NCBI GenBank assembly: GCA_022570795.1
Contig: JAKUDP010000025.1
Location: forward strand, 1,193,001-1,257,000
Direction: 5' to 3'
DNA: 64,000 nucleotides
DNA from: Sphaerulina vaccinii
Taxonomy: Eukaryota > Ascomycota > Dothideomycetes > Mycosphaerellales > Mycosphaerellaceae
Shown here: piece by piece, positions 11,541 through 21,279 of the stretch
Numbering within the stretch: position 1 is the first letter of the stretch
Layout of the letters: each line of letters begins with the position of its first letter
The notes under the pieces: generated by a model
Database searches by the model: none
What the model saw: the letters and a program-made list of their open reading frames with translations, nothing else
What the model was told of the DNA's origin: nothing
Program-made: the position numbers and the translations under genes

Positions 11541-12450
11541 GGAGGCCTTCGTGCACCTGCGAACAATCTCGCCACTCGTCTCGCGGGTGACGCAAGGTAA
11601 GCTGCTATTCTTACCGCTCTCGGGACTTCTGCTAACGTGGTCAGGTGGAGGCGACATCTGCTCGCACACCTACGTGCAGCTTACTGTCGTCTTGCGACAT
11701 TGTCGTTGCAGTCAGACCAGTGGCGTTGACGGTCCGACATGCGACAGCTCGCATGCTCGACACGCCGACAGGGCTTTGAGCGGCCGCCTACAACAACCTC
11801 ACTGCCAGTCTCATGGCTGATGAAGGCAAGTAGACATCGCACCATCCCACTGCTGTCGACTTCTGCTGATTGTCATACAGACACCTTTCCGCATAATGCG
11901 ATGTCTGCCTACGACTTGATTACGGCAGACAGCGCGGCGACAGTATCGTCCATACATGCTGGCTTTGAGAGGCCTTGCAGAACAAACTCACCGCGCATCT
12001 CGCGGCCGGTGGAGGTACGTGAACATTGCACCATCTCGCCGACAGTCGACTTCTGCTAACTGTCAAACAGGCGCACATCCGCGTCATGCGCTGTTTGTTT
12101 ACGACTTGATCATGGCAGACAGCGCGGCGGCGGTTTCATCCATACATGCTGGCTTTGAGCGGCCGTGAAGAACAATCTCACCACGCATCTCATGGCTGGC
12201 GGAGGTACGTGGACATTGCACCAGCTCACTGACTGTCGACTTCTGCTGACTGTCGAACAGGTGTATGTCCGTACCATGCACCGTCTGCTTGCGACTTGAT
12301 CATGGCAGGCAGCGCATCGGCGTCACAACACGTTCGTGTTGGCTTTGAGCGGCCCTGCAGAACAATCTCACTGCGCTTCTCACGGCTGGTGAAGGTATGC
12401 GACAACCTCGCTGCATGTGGAGACTTCTGCTAACAGTCAACAGGTGCACC
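11541..12450 (+). repeat. Array segment 1: units 0-4
   Basis: Unit 0 lacks the TTTGAG and reads continuously as GGLRAPANNLATRLAGDA before GTAAGC...GCTAAC...GTCAG. Units 1-4 are 189-190 bp apart and share not only the box but also the ~80-bp segment before it (for example TACGACTTGAT and CATACATGCT in units 1-3), so they are the most recent duplicates. Encoded boxes in the preferred frame are YNNLTASL, QNKLTAHL, KNNLTTHL and QNNLTALL. Unit 1 has a GC donor; units 2-4 have GTACGT/GTATGC. Confidence 0.7.
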
Positions 12451-12588
12451 TCTGCATGGCCGGCTCGCGCCATGCAGTCACCGCCGCGGACAGGTCGGTG
12501 TTCTCCTCCACGTCAACATCAAACAAACGTCCATTGGCGTTGATGTGCAGGAGCACACCGTCCTGTTCGGGACGGTGATGGTACGTTG

Positions 12589-12746
12589 CCTCGTGGCACA
12601 CGATCAAACGTCGGAAACTTGTGTTCAGGACAACATCATCTCCATCCACGCGCGAACGCCAGGCTATCGCATCTCTGAATAGAGCGCGCTGCTTTTCGGC
12701 CTAGCCTTCCGAGAGCATTTCCGACGTTTGATCGTGTGCCACGAGG
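12589..12746. repeat. 29-nt perfect inverted repeat inside the array
   Basis: Bases 12589-12617 are the exact reverse complement of 12718-12746, with a 100-nt spacer. The arm starts CCTCGTGGCACACGATC. It lies in the 446-bp gap between units 4 and 5, where one unit is missing or unrecognisable. No target-site duplication is evident. It could be a small inverted-repeat insertion (MITE-like), a hairpin in the transcript, or a local inverted duplication. Confidence 0.7.
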
Positions 12747-12786
12747 TCGCTTGACAACTTCGAGGCGTGCAAGACTTTCGGCTCAA

Positions 12787-14320
12787 GGCTTTGAGAGGCC
12801 CTTCACAATAACCTCACTGCCAGTCTCAAGAGTGGCGATTGGCAAGTCCACACCTTACAACGACATATGCGAACTCCTGCTAACATTGCAACAGGCGCAT
12901 CTCCGCATGACCTGACGTGCCATTGCCACTCATCGTGACAAGCCACACTCTCCGTCAATGGCTTTGAGAGGCCGTGCACAACAACCTCACTGCTCATCTC
13001 ATGGGTGGTGCGTGGTAAGTAAACACTGGTTCATGTGAGCGTACTTGCACTGACACTGAGCAGGTGTTGCCCATGATGAGCGATAACCTGCCAACTTCTC
13101 CCGGTCTGATCGACACCAAGGTGCTCGTGGCTTGCCTCACTGCTCTTTACATCAAGCAGCTGGCTTTGAGCGGCCCTTCACAACAATCTCGCAGCGCATC
13201 TGGAGGGTTGGAGTGGCAAGTATACACTCGTCCCACTTAACGTACTTCCATTGACACTGAGCAGGTGTTGCCCATGATGAGCGGCAGCCTGTCGGCTGCT
13301 CACGGCCTGGTTGAGGCCATCGTGCCAACCCCGGCATCGTCCTCGTGGGCTGCCTCACTGCTCCTTATATCAAGCTGGCTTTGAGCGGCCCTTCAGAACA
13401 ATCTCGCACCGCATCTGCTGGGTTGGAGTGGCAAGTTTACATCTACCACCACCTAATCTTCTGCTTACATCAAACAGGTGGTGCCAGCGTTAGCCACCAG
13501 CTTGCTGACTCGTCGCGCATCGTTATAACACCAGCTGCCTCGCGCCTTCGGGCAGTTTGTCTGCTCAGCATATCATGAAGGTTTTGAGCGGCCGTTCAAA
13601 ACAATCTCACTGCGCATCTTACGCGTTGACGGAGGTGAGTGTACACAACCACGTTTGCAGACTTCGGCTGACATCAAACAGATGCCGGACATGGTGTGCA
13701 ATCACTCGCTTGGTTGTGTCCTTAGCAGTGACAACGATGTCGTGCTTGCCAGTGCTCTATGCTCAACACAAGGGCAGGCTTTGAGAGGCCTTGCAGAACA
13801 ACCTCACTGCACATCTGAAGGCTGATTCACGGCAAGTCTTCGAGCTCATCTCCGGTGTCGACTGTCACTAACATCGGACAGTTGGAACCATCCTCTGCAT
13901 GATTGCAATTGTCACCACTCCTCGTCGAGGCAGGTGACGGCGTGACGCTCAATCTGCTCAGCAAGTGAATGGGGCTTTGAGAGGCCGTGTAGAACAACCT
14001 CACCGCAGATCTCAAGGGTGTGATTGGTAAGTGCACCATGTCACCTCTTGTAACATGCGCTGACCTCGATAGACGGCGCCATAGTTGCGTACATTGCTGG
14101 TTCAGCGACTCGTATCAGCTCGATCAATGAAGATAGATCACTCATCAATGCAGGCAGATCATGACACAGCACTTTACCAGCTCAGCGCACCAGGACGGCT
14201 TTGAGAGGCCTTGGAGAACAATCTCGCTGCGCATCTGATGGCTGTAGATGGTAAGTGCAGTCCACTTCGACGCTCAAGGTATTCGCTAACATCATGCAGG
14301 TGACGTGCTTGTTGAGTATC
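12787..14320 (+). repeat. Array segment 2: units 5-12
   Basis: Eight units, 173-224 bp apart. Boxes read HNNLTASL, HNNLTAHL, HNNLAAHL, QNNLAPHL, QNNLTAHL, QNNLTAHL, a version with TAG in place of the Gln codon (unit 11) and ENNLAAHL. Unit 9 has a frame slip after the box. Units 5, 7, 8 and 10 carry GCAAGT instead of GTAAGT donors. Several acceptors (units 6, 7, 8, 12) are directly followed by GTG, so that AG and GT abut. Units 6-7 also share GTGTTGCCCATGATGAGCG after the acceptor. Confidence 0.65.
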
Positions 14321-14645
14321 ACCATGAAATTGACTGGCTGGCTTGCTGGCTGACTTGCTGCAACTCGATCGTGGCACTCAGGTCATTATAAACCACCAAC
14401 GCATCTTCTGTCCTTCATGAGCTGCGCAGACGAGAGGGTTCTCGGCCGTCACTTCCATGATAAGTCTACCAATCCGAGAGTCTTTCTGGTATCTGTCTGA
14501 CACTTCGCAGCAGCAAATGCAATCAGAGCGTGCAACTCGCTGCATCTTGTCGCGGAATCCCCCATACGAGCAGAAAGACCTTGACGACACGACAGTAGCT
14601 CGCGGCAGCTGGACCTTGACGCTGCTGCGGCTCAGGCGTTGCCCG

Positions 14646-15340
14646 GGCTTTGAGAGGCCTTCGAGAACAACCTCGTGGAGCATACGCGCCACCCATAGTT
14701 GAGTGCCTCAACCTTGCTTGGTCTTGGTCTTTGCTGACAAGCAGAAGACGACAAGGCCAGCCGGTCAGAGATTGAAAAATAACGTTAGAGCGTTGGGCCG
14801 ATTGGCAGAGGGGCGGATGACAAGAGAGCAGCCGGTGGCAACAAGTCAAGCGACAGAGGCTTTGAGAGGCCTTCGAGAACAAGCTCATCGAGCGTCTTCG
14901 ACACTCAGCGGTAAGTGAACCTCGACGTGTGTGCTATCGTTCGTTGCTGACAACTTCAAGACCGCCGGTCTCTGGACGAAGCACGGGGCGTTGGGCCAAG
15001 TGCAGAGGGGTGGATTATAGGAGCGCCGCAGGTCCACGCGAGAGGGTTTTGAGAGGCCTTCGACAACAATCTCACCGAGCATCTCAGGCACCGAGAGCTA
15101 AGTGAACCACAATCTTGTATGAGATTGTTTTGGTTGACCAGTCGAAGACCACCGGTCTCTGGATGAAGCACGGAGCGTTGGGCCCATGTGGCAGAGGGGT
15201 GGATAACAGGAGAGCAGCAGGTCCACGCGAGAGAGGCTTTGAGAGGCCGCTGAGAACAAGCTCACTGCACATCTCACGCACCGAGAGCTAAGTTGACCTC
15301 AATCCATGCTGATGCGACAGCCCGCTGACTGCACCAGGTC
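14646..15340 (+). repeat. Array segment 3: units 13-16
   Basis: Units 13-16 form a subfamily reading ENNLVEH, ENKLIERL, DNNLTEHL and ENKLTAHL. A longer shared flank (AGAGGGGTGGAT...AGCAGGTCCACGCGAGAG in units 15-16, weaker in 14) precedes the box. Unit 14 has a good GTAAGT; units 15 and 16 have CTAAGT at the donor position and unit 13 has GTTGAG, so splicing may be lost here. Confidence 0.6.
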
Positions 15341-15619
15341 AAAAGAAACCCGAAACACCAATTGCGACATCCTAGGGTTCTCCGGCGGTGTAAGACCCAG
15401 TGCGGGCACGGCCGGTTCTTCGTACGGGCTGCTCCAAAGAAGACGCGAAACTTATGGTTAGCACAGCTCTTCCTTGCTGTAAGTCCTCATCTTGTGCGGG
15501 CATCAAGTCGTCTGATAGTGCGGGCACGAGTGTGGGTGGTCCATCCATAGATTTGTTCTCGCGTGCAGCGTTCTGTTGGAGGCGAGATGGAGTCCGTACT
15601 GGATCTGAGCTAAACGACC

Positions 15620-16200
15620 GCCTTTGAGCGGGCCAAGAAGAACAATCTCGACTGCTCGACCGAGAACCAACGACAGTAGGTTTCGATTGCTTCTCCTGAG
15701 CCATTCGAGAGAAGTGTTGCTGACGACTGTAGCACTTCTTATCCTGGATATGCCTTTCAGCCTTTGAGAGGGCGACGAGAACAACCTCGAATGCTCACCA
15801 ATGTCGCTACAGCTACATCAGTGAGTACATGCTGCCTTGACGTGAGACATGAAGCTGACAGATGCAATTCCATTAACCCATGTCGCTACCTGGCCTTGGA
15901 GAGGGCATGAGAACAATCTCGAAGCGGGCATGGGCGCGTGGGAGTGTATGTCAAGACTCCTTGCTGCATTCAACACTGCTGATGACCGCAGTGCTACTTC
16001 ATGACGGACCGAGTTGGACATGTCATGCCTGCAACTTGAGATGGCTCAGTGACGAGCTGATTACAGCAGGTGCCTTTGAGCGGGCTGCAGAACAACCTCA
16101 TGGCGCGTGTTGAGTGCGTGAAGGGTAAGCTACCATACAGAGGTACTCCGGTCATGACTTGCGCTTGCTGACAGAATTCTCCTGTTGCAGCTTGCCCTCC
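15620..16200 (+). repeat. Array segment 4: units 17-20, shorter spacing
   Basis: Four units only 133-179 bp apart begin GCCTTTGAG-MGGGC (or GCCTTGGAG), i.e. GGGC replaces GGCC. Unit 17 gains one base, putting the TTTGAG and NNL parts in one open frame (AFERAKKNNLDC). Intron-like cassettes follow: GTAGGT...GCTGACGACTGTAG, GTGAGT...GCTGACAG, GTGTAT...CTGATGACCGCAG, GTAAGC...GCTGACAG. Confidence 0.55.
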
Positions 16201-16708
16201 ACGTGGCTCATCGAAGCATCTCGCCCGCACGTCTCCAAAGCTTCGGGACTCACGCCATGAATGCATTTCGTTTGAGGGTTTGTGGGCACCACGCCACCAC
16301 TGGACAACATCCTTCTCTCATTGAAGCTGATGGTACCAGTGGGAACTGGCAAGATCAATCGTATGAGTCTTTTGTCGTAGTCAAAGCTTCACTGCGCCCT
16401 TCCATGGTGTTGAGGGAGCCATTGAGAAGCAGACAGGAGGGTTCAGCTCTGTCATCGACGGCTCTGTAGAATGACCTTACAGTGCTTGGAAGGCCCTCTG
16501 GTACGTTACAGCCTTCGCCCTTGATGAGAGCTCTCTGACAAGTGCGAACAGTCAAACAGCCAACACCAGCACTAGCATGTTGCTGAATGCGAGACAGAGC
16601 GATGCCGTGCTCAGTGCTGGTGACTGAAGCCGAATCCACCTTTGGTCGATGATGCTCACGCGGCAGGTCAAGCGCAAGCTGAGTGCTCGGTGGCACTGAA
16701 GGCCACAA

Positions 16709-16808
16709 CTTGCGCGTCCTAGGTTTGAGGCTGATGTCGAATGCTTCGCGCTTCCCAGCACCTTATAGTAAACTCACTGCACGTGTCGGGTGTGGTATTG
16801 GTAAGTCT
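16709..16808 (+). repeat. R1: 100-bp repeat, identical to R2
   Basis: Starts CTTGCGCGTCCTAGGTTTGA and ends GGTATTGGTAAGTCT. It is base-for-base identical to R2 159 bp downstream. Its 3' half (AAACTCACTGCACGTGTC...GTAAGT) aligns with the box and donor of the main units. The open frame reads PYSKLTARVGCGI, like NNLTAHL. A GTAAGT...GCTAAC...TGTAG cassette follows. Confidence 0.75.
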
Positions 16809-16867
16809 TTTCGTGCGACCACAACCTGGCCCACGCTAACTTGATATGTAGTGATGTGATACCGCAC

Positions 16868-16967
16868 CTTGCGCGTCCTAGGTTTGAGGCTGATGTCGAA
16901 TGCTTCGCGCTTCCCAGCACCTTATAGTAAACTCACTGCACGTGTCGGGTGTGGTATTGGTAAGTCT
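16868..16967 (+). repeat. R2: 100-bp repeat, identical to R1
   Basis: Same 100 bases as R1. Downstream cassette GTAAGTCTG...GCTGAC...TGCAG. Because the flanks differ while the 100 bp are identical, this is a very recent duplication or gene conversion inside an otherwise diverged array. Confidence 0.75.
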
Positions 16968-17170
16968 GTTCCCATGAGCCACGAGCACAGCCTGAATGAT
17001 GCTGACTTGATATGCAGGGGTGTGAGGAAGCAGTCGGAGCTCGTCTTAGTTGATAGCATTTTGCTCATGTCAAGTGTGTGACTTCGTGAAGCGCGCTCGT
17101 CTTCTCGTTGCCTTTCCAGTGCCGCCCTCGCAGCGGTGACTGGTAACACTAAACGCCACAGATTGCGCTC

Positions 17171-17265
17171 GCGTCCTAGGTTTGAGGCTGACGTCGAATG
17201 CTGCGCGCTTCCCAGCACCTTACAGTAAACTCACTGCACGTGTCAAATGTGGGAGTGGTAAGTCT
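17171..17265 (+). repeat. R3: diverged copy of R1/R2
   Basis: GCGTCCTAGGTTTGAGGCTG is shared with R1/R2, with several substitutions later on (for example TGACGTCG, CTTACAGTAA, GTCAAATGTGGGAG). It ends in GTAAGT, and a GCTGAC...TGTAG acceptor cassette follows to about 17315. It is the last recognisable unit of the array. Confidence 0.7.
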
Positions 17266-17320
17266 TTCCCGACGAGCACAGCCTGAATCATGAATGATGC
17301 TGACTTGCTATGTAGTGGTG

Positions 17321-17671
17321 TGATAGAGCCAGTCGGATCTCGTCTTTTTTCATCTCGTCGTTCGAGTGGCAAGCTTTCGTGTCTTTCCAACGTTCAGTCG
17401 TCTTCCCAGTGCTTTTCCCATAGCGGTAAGTTGATCTTGTGCTTTGTGAACACATCGAGTTCCGCATGTGCCTGGTCCCAGTTCGCACTTCTTGTCAGTA
17501 CGGCTCGTCTGTTCCGGTAGCAAGTCGATGGCGGTGACCTCAGAAACGATGTCGACGCGTGAAAATCATCTGGTGAGGAGACGTGGACGCGTGGTGAGAG
17601 AGTGGGGTGGCGAAATTGCGATGGTATTCTTGGCAAATCCCACAGCTTCTGCCAGGATACAGTAAGGACAA
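17321..17671. other. Array exit / methyltransferase 3' flank
   Basis: No further repeat unit and no supported ORF. A short plus-strand ORF at 17290-17520 overlaps the last intron cassette and gives no recognisable protein. Confidence 0.35.
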
Positions 17672-18500
17672 CTACTTTCTACCAATCACCCAACCATCAA
17701 GCGCCATAAACCGGCCATCTACATTCCTCTCCCACTCACTCCACGCACTCTTGACCTTCTCCGTATTCTTCCCATCTCCAGCAAACTCGTCACTATCCTT
17801 CATACTCGCGCTCAAAATACCAGCCCACAGCTTTCTCTCTTCAGCTGTCGAAACTTCCCATCCAGCACATCCCGACTGGATCTTATCCCAAGTAAAGCCT
17901 CCTTTAGCAAGCCATGTATGATTTAGCTTTCCGCCGAAGGGTTCCGTGCCTAGAGACAATCGGTACTCGTAGTACCTGTCGAAGATCTCGTTCAGGATAG
18001 GATCGCCTCCTACTATAACGCCATATGCCATGTCTCTGGAGGCAAGAAGGCCACCAGGTTTGACTAGGCGATACATCGATTTGACTGCTCCGACTGCATC
18101 TTTGAGGTGTAGAAGCACCTGATGCATGTGCACGATGTCGAATGATTCTGCTTCGAACGCGTCCAGGTTCATGACATCGCCGACCTGAAATGTCACATTG
18201 CGTATACCGACCTCCCTTGAGGTCTTGTTGGCCGAGGCGATGGCGTCTACTACAATCAGCTCGCAGTCCTCATCAGAGGATTATTGGTAGCTTATTAGAC
18301 TAACCTTCGCTGATATCTATCGCAACAACCTCGCCTTGAGGAACTCGTTGTGCCAAATCTAGCGTAATGGAACCAATACTGCAACCTACGTCGAGGATGC
18401 GCGAATTTGGTCGGATATGTGGTATGATGTGAGTGGCATTGTTGGCGACGTTTCTAGAAGCAAATATGCCATGGAAATGTTTCATTAGAGGAGCCGACAT
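17672..18500 (-). CDS. SAM-dependent methyltransferase (class I, UbiE/Methyltransf_11-like)
   Basis: Exons 18500-18305 and 18249-17672 with a 55-nt intron (GTTAGT...GCTGAT...TGTAG) encode 257 aa. The acceptor at 18250 was chosen because it alone keeps the frame and joins VVAIDISE to VDAIASANKT. Motif I is ILDVGCSIGSITLDLA, motif II the acidic VVAID, then VTFQVGDVMNL and the motif-IV-like FDIVHMHQVLLHL, ending with RLVKPGGLLASRD. The family uses S-adenosylmethionine to methylate small molecules (UMTA-like or secondary-metabolite targets in fungi). The substrate is unknown. The ATG at 18500 starts a normal 257-residue protein; upstream in-frame codons add a poorly conserved leader and are not used. 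Confidence 0.8.
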
Positions 18501-18754
18501 CTTGGTTGGAGGGAAGCAGGGTAGTAATGTAATGTGTAGATAGATGCGAATCTGGTCATCATCTTTGCGGCGATGCAATTCTACAACTCTGCGATCAACA
18601 TGCCACATAGCACAGGCAGTGGCGTGCAGAAGCTCGGCGAGCTTCAGCGGCTGTAGGATCGTTTGAGTTGCGTAGCGGAAGTTTCGTCTTGATCTGTTCA
18701 GCTGCATTATCCTGTCTAGGGCTATCGAACTGTGAACAAGAGCTGCATGAATAT
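18501..18754. other. Intergenic between methyltransferase and transporter
   Basis: Only short ORFs; this is presumably the methyltransferase promoter and the transporter 3' region. Confidence 0.35.
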
Positions 18755-20443
18755 TCAGTGACTAAATCTGAAGTCTTTCCTCTTTGCCCCTTCATCTTTC
18801 GTATGCTGCACATAATCCACCTTCTCCTCTCCCGATAACTTCGCCCAAGCTTCTTCTCTTCTCTTGTTCTTCGCAACGTAGTAGTACTTCACCAGTACGA
18901 AGAGCACGATATTCGCACAGCAGATCCCTAACAAGATCCTGTTGCCACGAATGTAGTAAGGTCGATCGTTCTCTCTGTAGATGTTCACGCCCACGATATT
19001 GCCAGTCTGCACGAACATGTTGTAGAGTGCTGCGGATACGGCCCTTGTTCGCACCGAGTTCGAGTTCTTGCTGTTCCAAGATACCAAGATGGCATGGCAG
19101 TATGGATAGGACAGAAGGCCTGTCAGAAGTGCGTAACGAACCCACTCGGATGCTGAACCGCCAAGAGCAACAATAGCAGCGAGCCATGGAAAGATCCAGA
19201 TATTGGAAATTGAGGAGATAAGTGCTCGCTCGTTGAAGTATTCGGACACTTTCGATATGATGAGGAGGTTAACACCGAACAAGAACTGCGATGGGATGGT
19301 AAGGAGGTTGGCGTTGAATGTCGAGAAGCCCATCTGTCGTAAGATGAAAGAGAGATAGTTCAACGGAGGACTTGGTGGAATGTAGGCCAGAAGACCAATC
19401 AAGTACAAGGGCCAGAGATCATAGTCGCAGACGGCTTTCCAGAGTCTGGTAGGTGTCACGGCTTGTCTGTTGTTCATGTCGCCCTTCGATGGATCATCGC
19501 GTAGCAGACGATTGACAAGAATAGCCTCCTCGCGTTCAGTAAACCAACCATTCTTGCCTCGCAGCCAGCCTTTGGTCTGGCTGATCGATGCTGGCATAAG
19601 TCCCCAAGATGCGATGCCGACGATGGCAGTCAAAACACCTTCGATCAGGAACAGATATTGCCAGCCACTCCAACCTCGAAGGCCTCGCATCTGCAGAATG
19701 CCGGCCGCGAGAAGAGAGCCGAGAATGTTGCATGTGCTCAACACAGTCCAGAACCAGGAAAGTCGGATAGGCAATTCCTTGCTCTTGTACCAGTAAGTGA
19801 TGTACAGGACAGTATCGGGGATGAATCCGCCCATCAGTAGGCCAAGTATGCATCGGCAAGCATAGTATCCTGCGCGATTCTTCAACCCAGCCTGTGCTGC
19901 GGACGTTATGGACCAGGCAGTGATGATGAACGGGATCCAAAGATCAGGACCGAGCTTTTTTCGAAATGAGTCCAGAGGGGAGTTCAGCAGCCAGGAAAGA
20001 TAACAGAAAGATAGTCTGGCCGGTATTGAAGTCGTTGGTATCCATTCCGAGCTCCGCAAGCATATCGTCGCTGATGGCTGCGAAGACGTTAGCTAAGCGT
20101 ATCTTGTTCCGAAACATTTTCCAAGCATACCTCTGTTGATATTCCTCCTGTTCAGGTCCAGTGCCAGAAACATAAGCCAGCACCAAGTCATGACGCGCCC
20201 ATCGACTCTACGCTTCAGCTTCTTCTCTTCTTCGGCGCTCCAGGTAAGAGTTGGGTCGAATCGATGGCGACCTTCGTATTTGGCGTTCTCGTAGACGCCT
20301 CGCCAATAGTCCGCGACCTTCGAATCAGAAAATACATGGTTGCTGTCAGACTCATAATCACCAACGACCAGCTCTTCTGATCTCAATGATGGTGTCGTCC
20401 CATCGAAGGAGTCCGCAGTTGCGTTGACATCCTTGGATGCCAT
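18755..20443 (-). CDS. ACS-family MFS transporter (allantoate-permease-like), one frameshift
   Basis: Exon 1 is 20443-20131, then a 53-nt intron (GTATGC...GCTAAC...CGCAG), then exon 2 from 20077 to 18755. With one base removed from the T6 run at 19956-19961 (A6 on the coding strand) the product is about 544 residues. The cytosolic N-terminus leads into DLNRRNINRAISDDM, TNDFNTGQTIFLLSF and AAELPSGLISKKLGPDLWIP, the hallmark first segments of the anion:cation symporter family (Dal5, Tna1, Vht1-like), followed by about 12 membrane spans and a basic cytosolic tail. The family imports anionic vitamins, allantoate, nicotinate and similar compounds with H+. As written, the A6 run ends the protein early after ISKKARS. 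Either a true null allele or a homopolymer error. Confidence 0.75.
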
Positions 20444-21279
20444 CTTGGCGGTCTTGAAAGTAGAACAATAGTGAGAACACCGACCTTACTCCTAGTCGAG
20501 GACTAGGACCATAACTTATAACACTCGGCAGATTACCATGTGGCACGCACGAGCTGCATACTCTACAAGGTGTGATCAGCAAGCATCGGGAAAATCTCTT
20601 CTCACGCAATAGCCCAAGGCGATGAGGCTAGGATTGGCCTTGTCTGCCCAGCAAAGGGTGGCGTCCGTGATGCTCTCGCCAGAGAAGTTGTGGGCAATAA
20701 AGAAACAGACAGTGGACTGCTATAGGCTGGCTTCGAGGTTATCTATGCTGCAATGCCTTGGCATGTTTGGTGGCACAAAACCGGTAGGTGGTTCTCGCGT
20801 GGCATGCCTGTCAGTGTCGAAAGGAGAGCAGTCCGGTAGGTTGGTATGGCATGCAGTTGCACATGGTCGTCGATGGTGTGCTTTATGCCAAGATGTTGCA
20901 CTTGAGATAGGCGACGAGCCGAAGCTCTTTCAAGAACTTGCTCCGTTCGCGTTGAAACTACTCAACGACATCTTCGTACAGTCGTGTCGACCGAGTGATT
21001 CTCGCGATGCAACCTTTCGTCTTGTGTTTCTGATTCTACTGTCCTTGACGCCTTGGTCATCAGGTGAGGTTAGAGAAGGATGCGACCCGACTTGGCGAAA
21101 TGACCATGGTGAAGTCCTTTGTTCGCGAGAACATCATGATAGGATGGCCTGAACCATCTGCTTCAAGGAATGAGCGTATAGTAATATACCAGGTGATGCT
21201 CGTCACTAAAGCCACTCATAGGTCAGCACATACCAGCCCCGAGCAATAGGCTGCTGCACGGTTTTCGAGCCATCCGCGA
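20444..21279. other. Intergenic, no supported gene
   Basis: A 176-codon plus-strand ORF starting at 20622 lacks any recognisable domain and I do not treat it as a gene. The left part should be the promoter of the ACS transporter. Confidence 0.35.

Larger units (their letters stand above)
11541..17320 (+). repeat. Array of ~20-25 diverged exon-intron-like units, ~190 bp each
   Basis: Twenty copies of a GCTTTGAG-MGGCC-containing box start near 11772, 11961, 12151, 12341, 12787, 12960, 13162, 13377, 13580, 13777, 13973, 14197, 14646, 14858, 15045, 15235, 15620, 15760, 15893 and 16072. A divergent first unit lies at 11541 and three different but related units follow at 16.7-17.3 kb. Typical spacing is 187-215 bp; two gaps of ~447 bp and one of 385 bp may hide decayed units. 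Each box is ~45 nt. In most units the frame after TTTGAG is open and reads close to [AE]A-x-x-NN-L-[TA]-A-H-L. It is followed by a splice-donor-like GTAAGT/GTACGT/GCAAGT, then CTAAC or CTGAC, then ACAG/GCAG about 50 nt on. The intron signals exist only on the plus strand. It may be a multi-exon repeat-protein gene, a spliced noncoding host transcript, or the decayed remains of either. I do not recognise the family. Confidence 0.75.

Noticed and set aside
11541..16100. Protein coding on the minus strand of the array (reading like EIVLxGLSKP)
   Set aside because: That frame is also often open, but donor, branch and acceptor signals occur only for plus-strand transcription, and the third-position variation fits the plus-strand frame.
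11541..17320. CRISPR array or snoRNA cluster as explanation for the repeats
   Set aside because: Repeats are diverged, units are ~190 bp and the genome is eukaryotic; C/D box motifs (RTGATGA...CTGA) are not found consistently in the units.
11541..17320. RiPP-type (kexin-processed) repeat precursor gene
   Set aside because: No regular KR/RR sites flank the repeated peptide and no signal peptide exon could be identified; the UstYa-type partner genes are absent from the window.
20622..21152. 176-codon plus-strand ORF between two minus-strand genes
   Set aside because: Contains no recognisable motif and lacks a convincing leader; left as intergenic.
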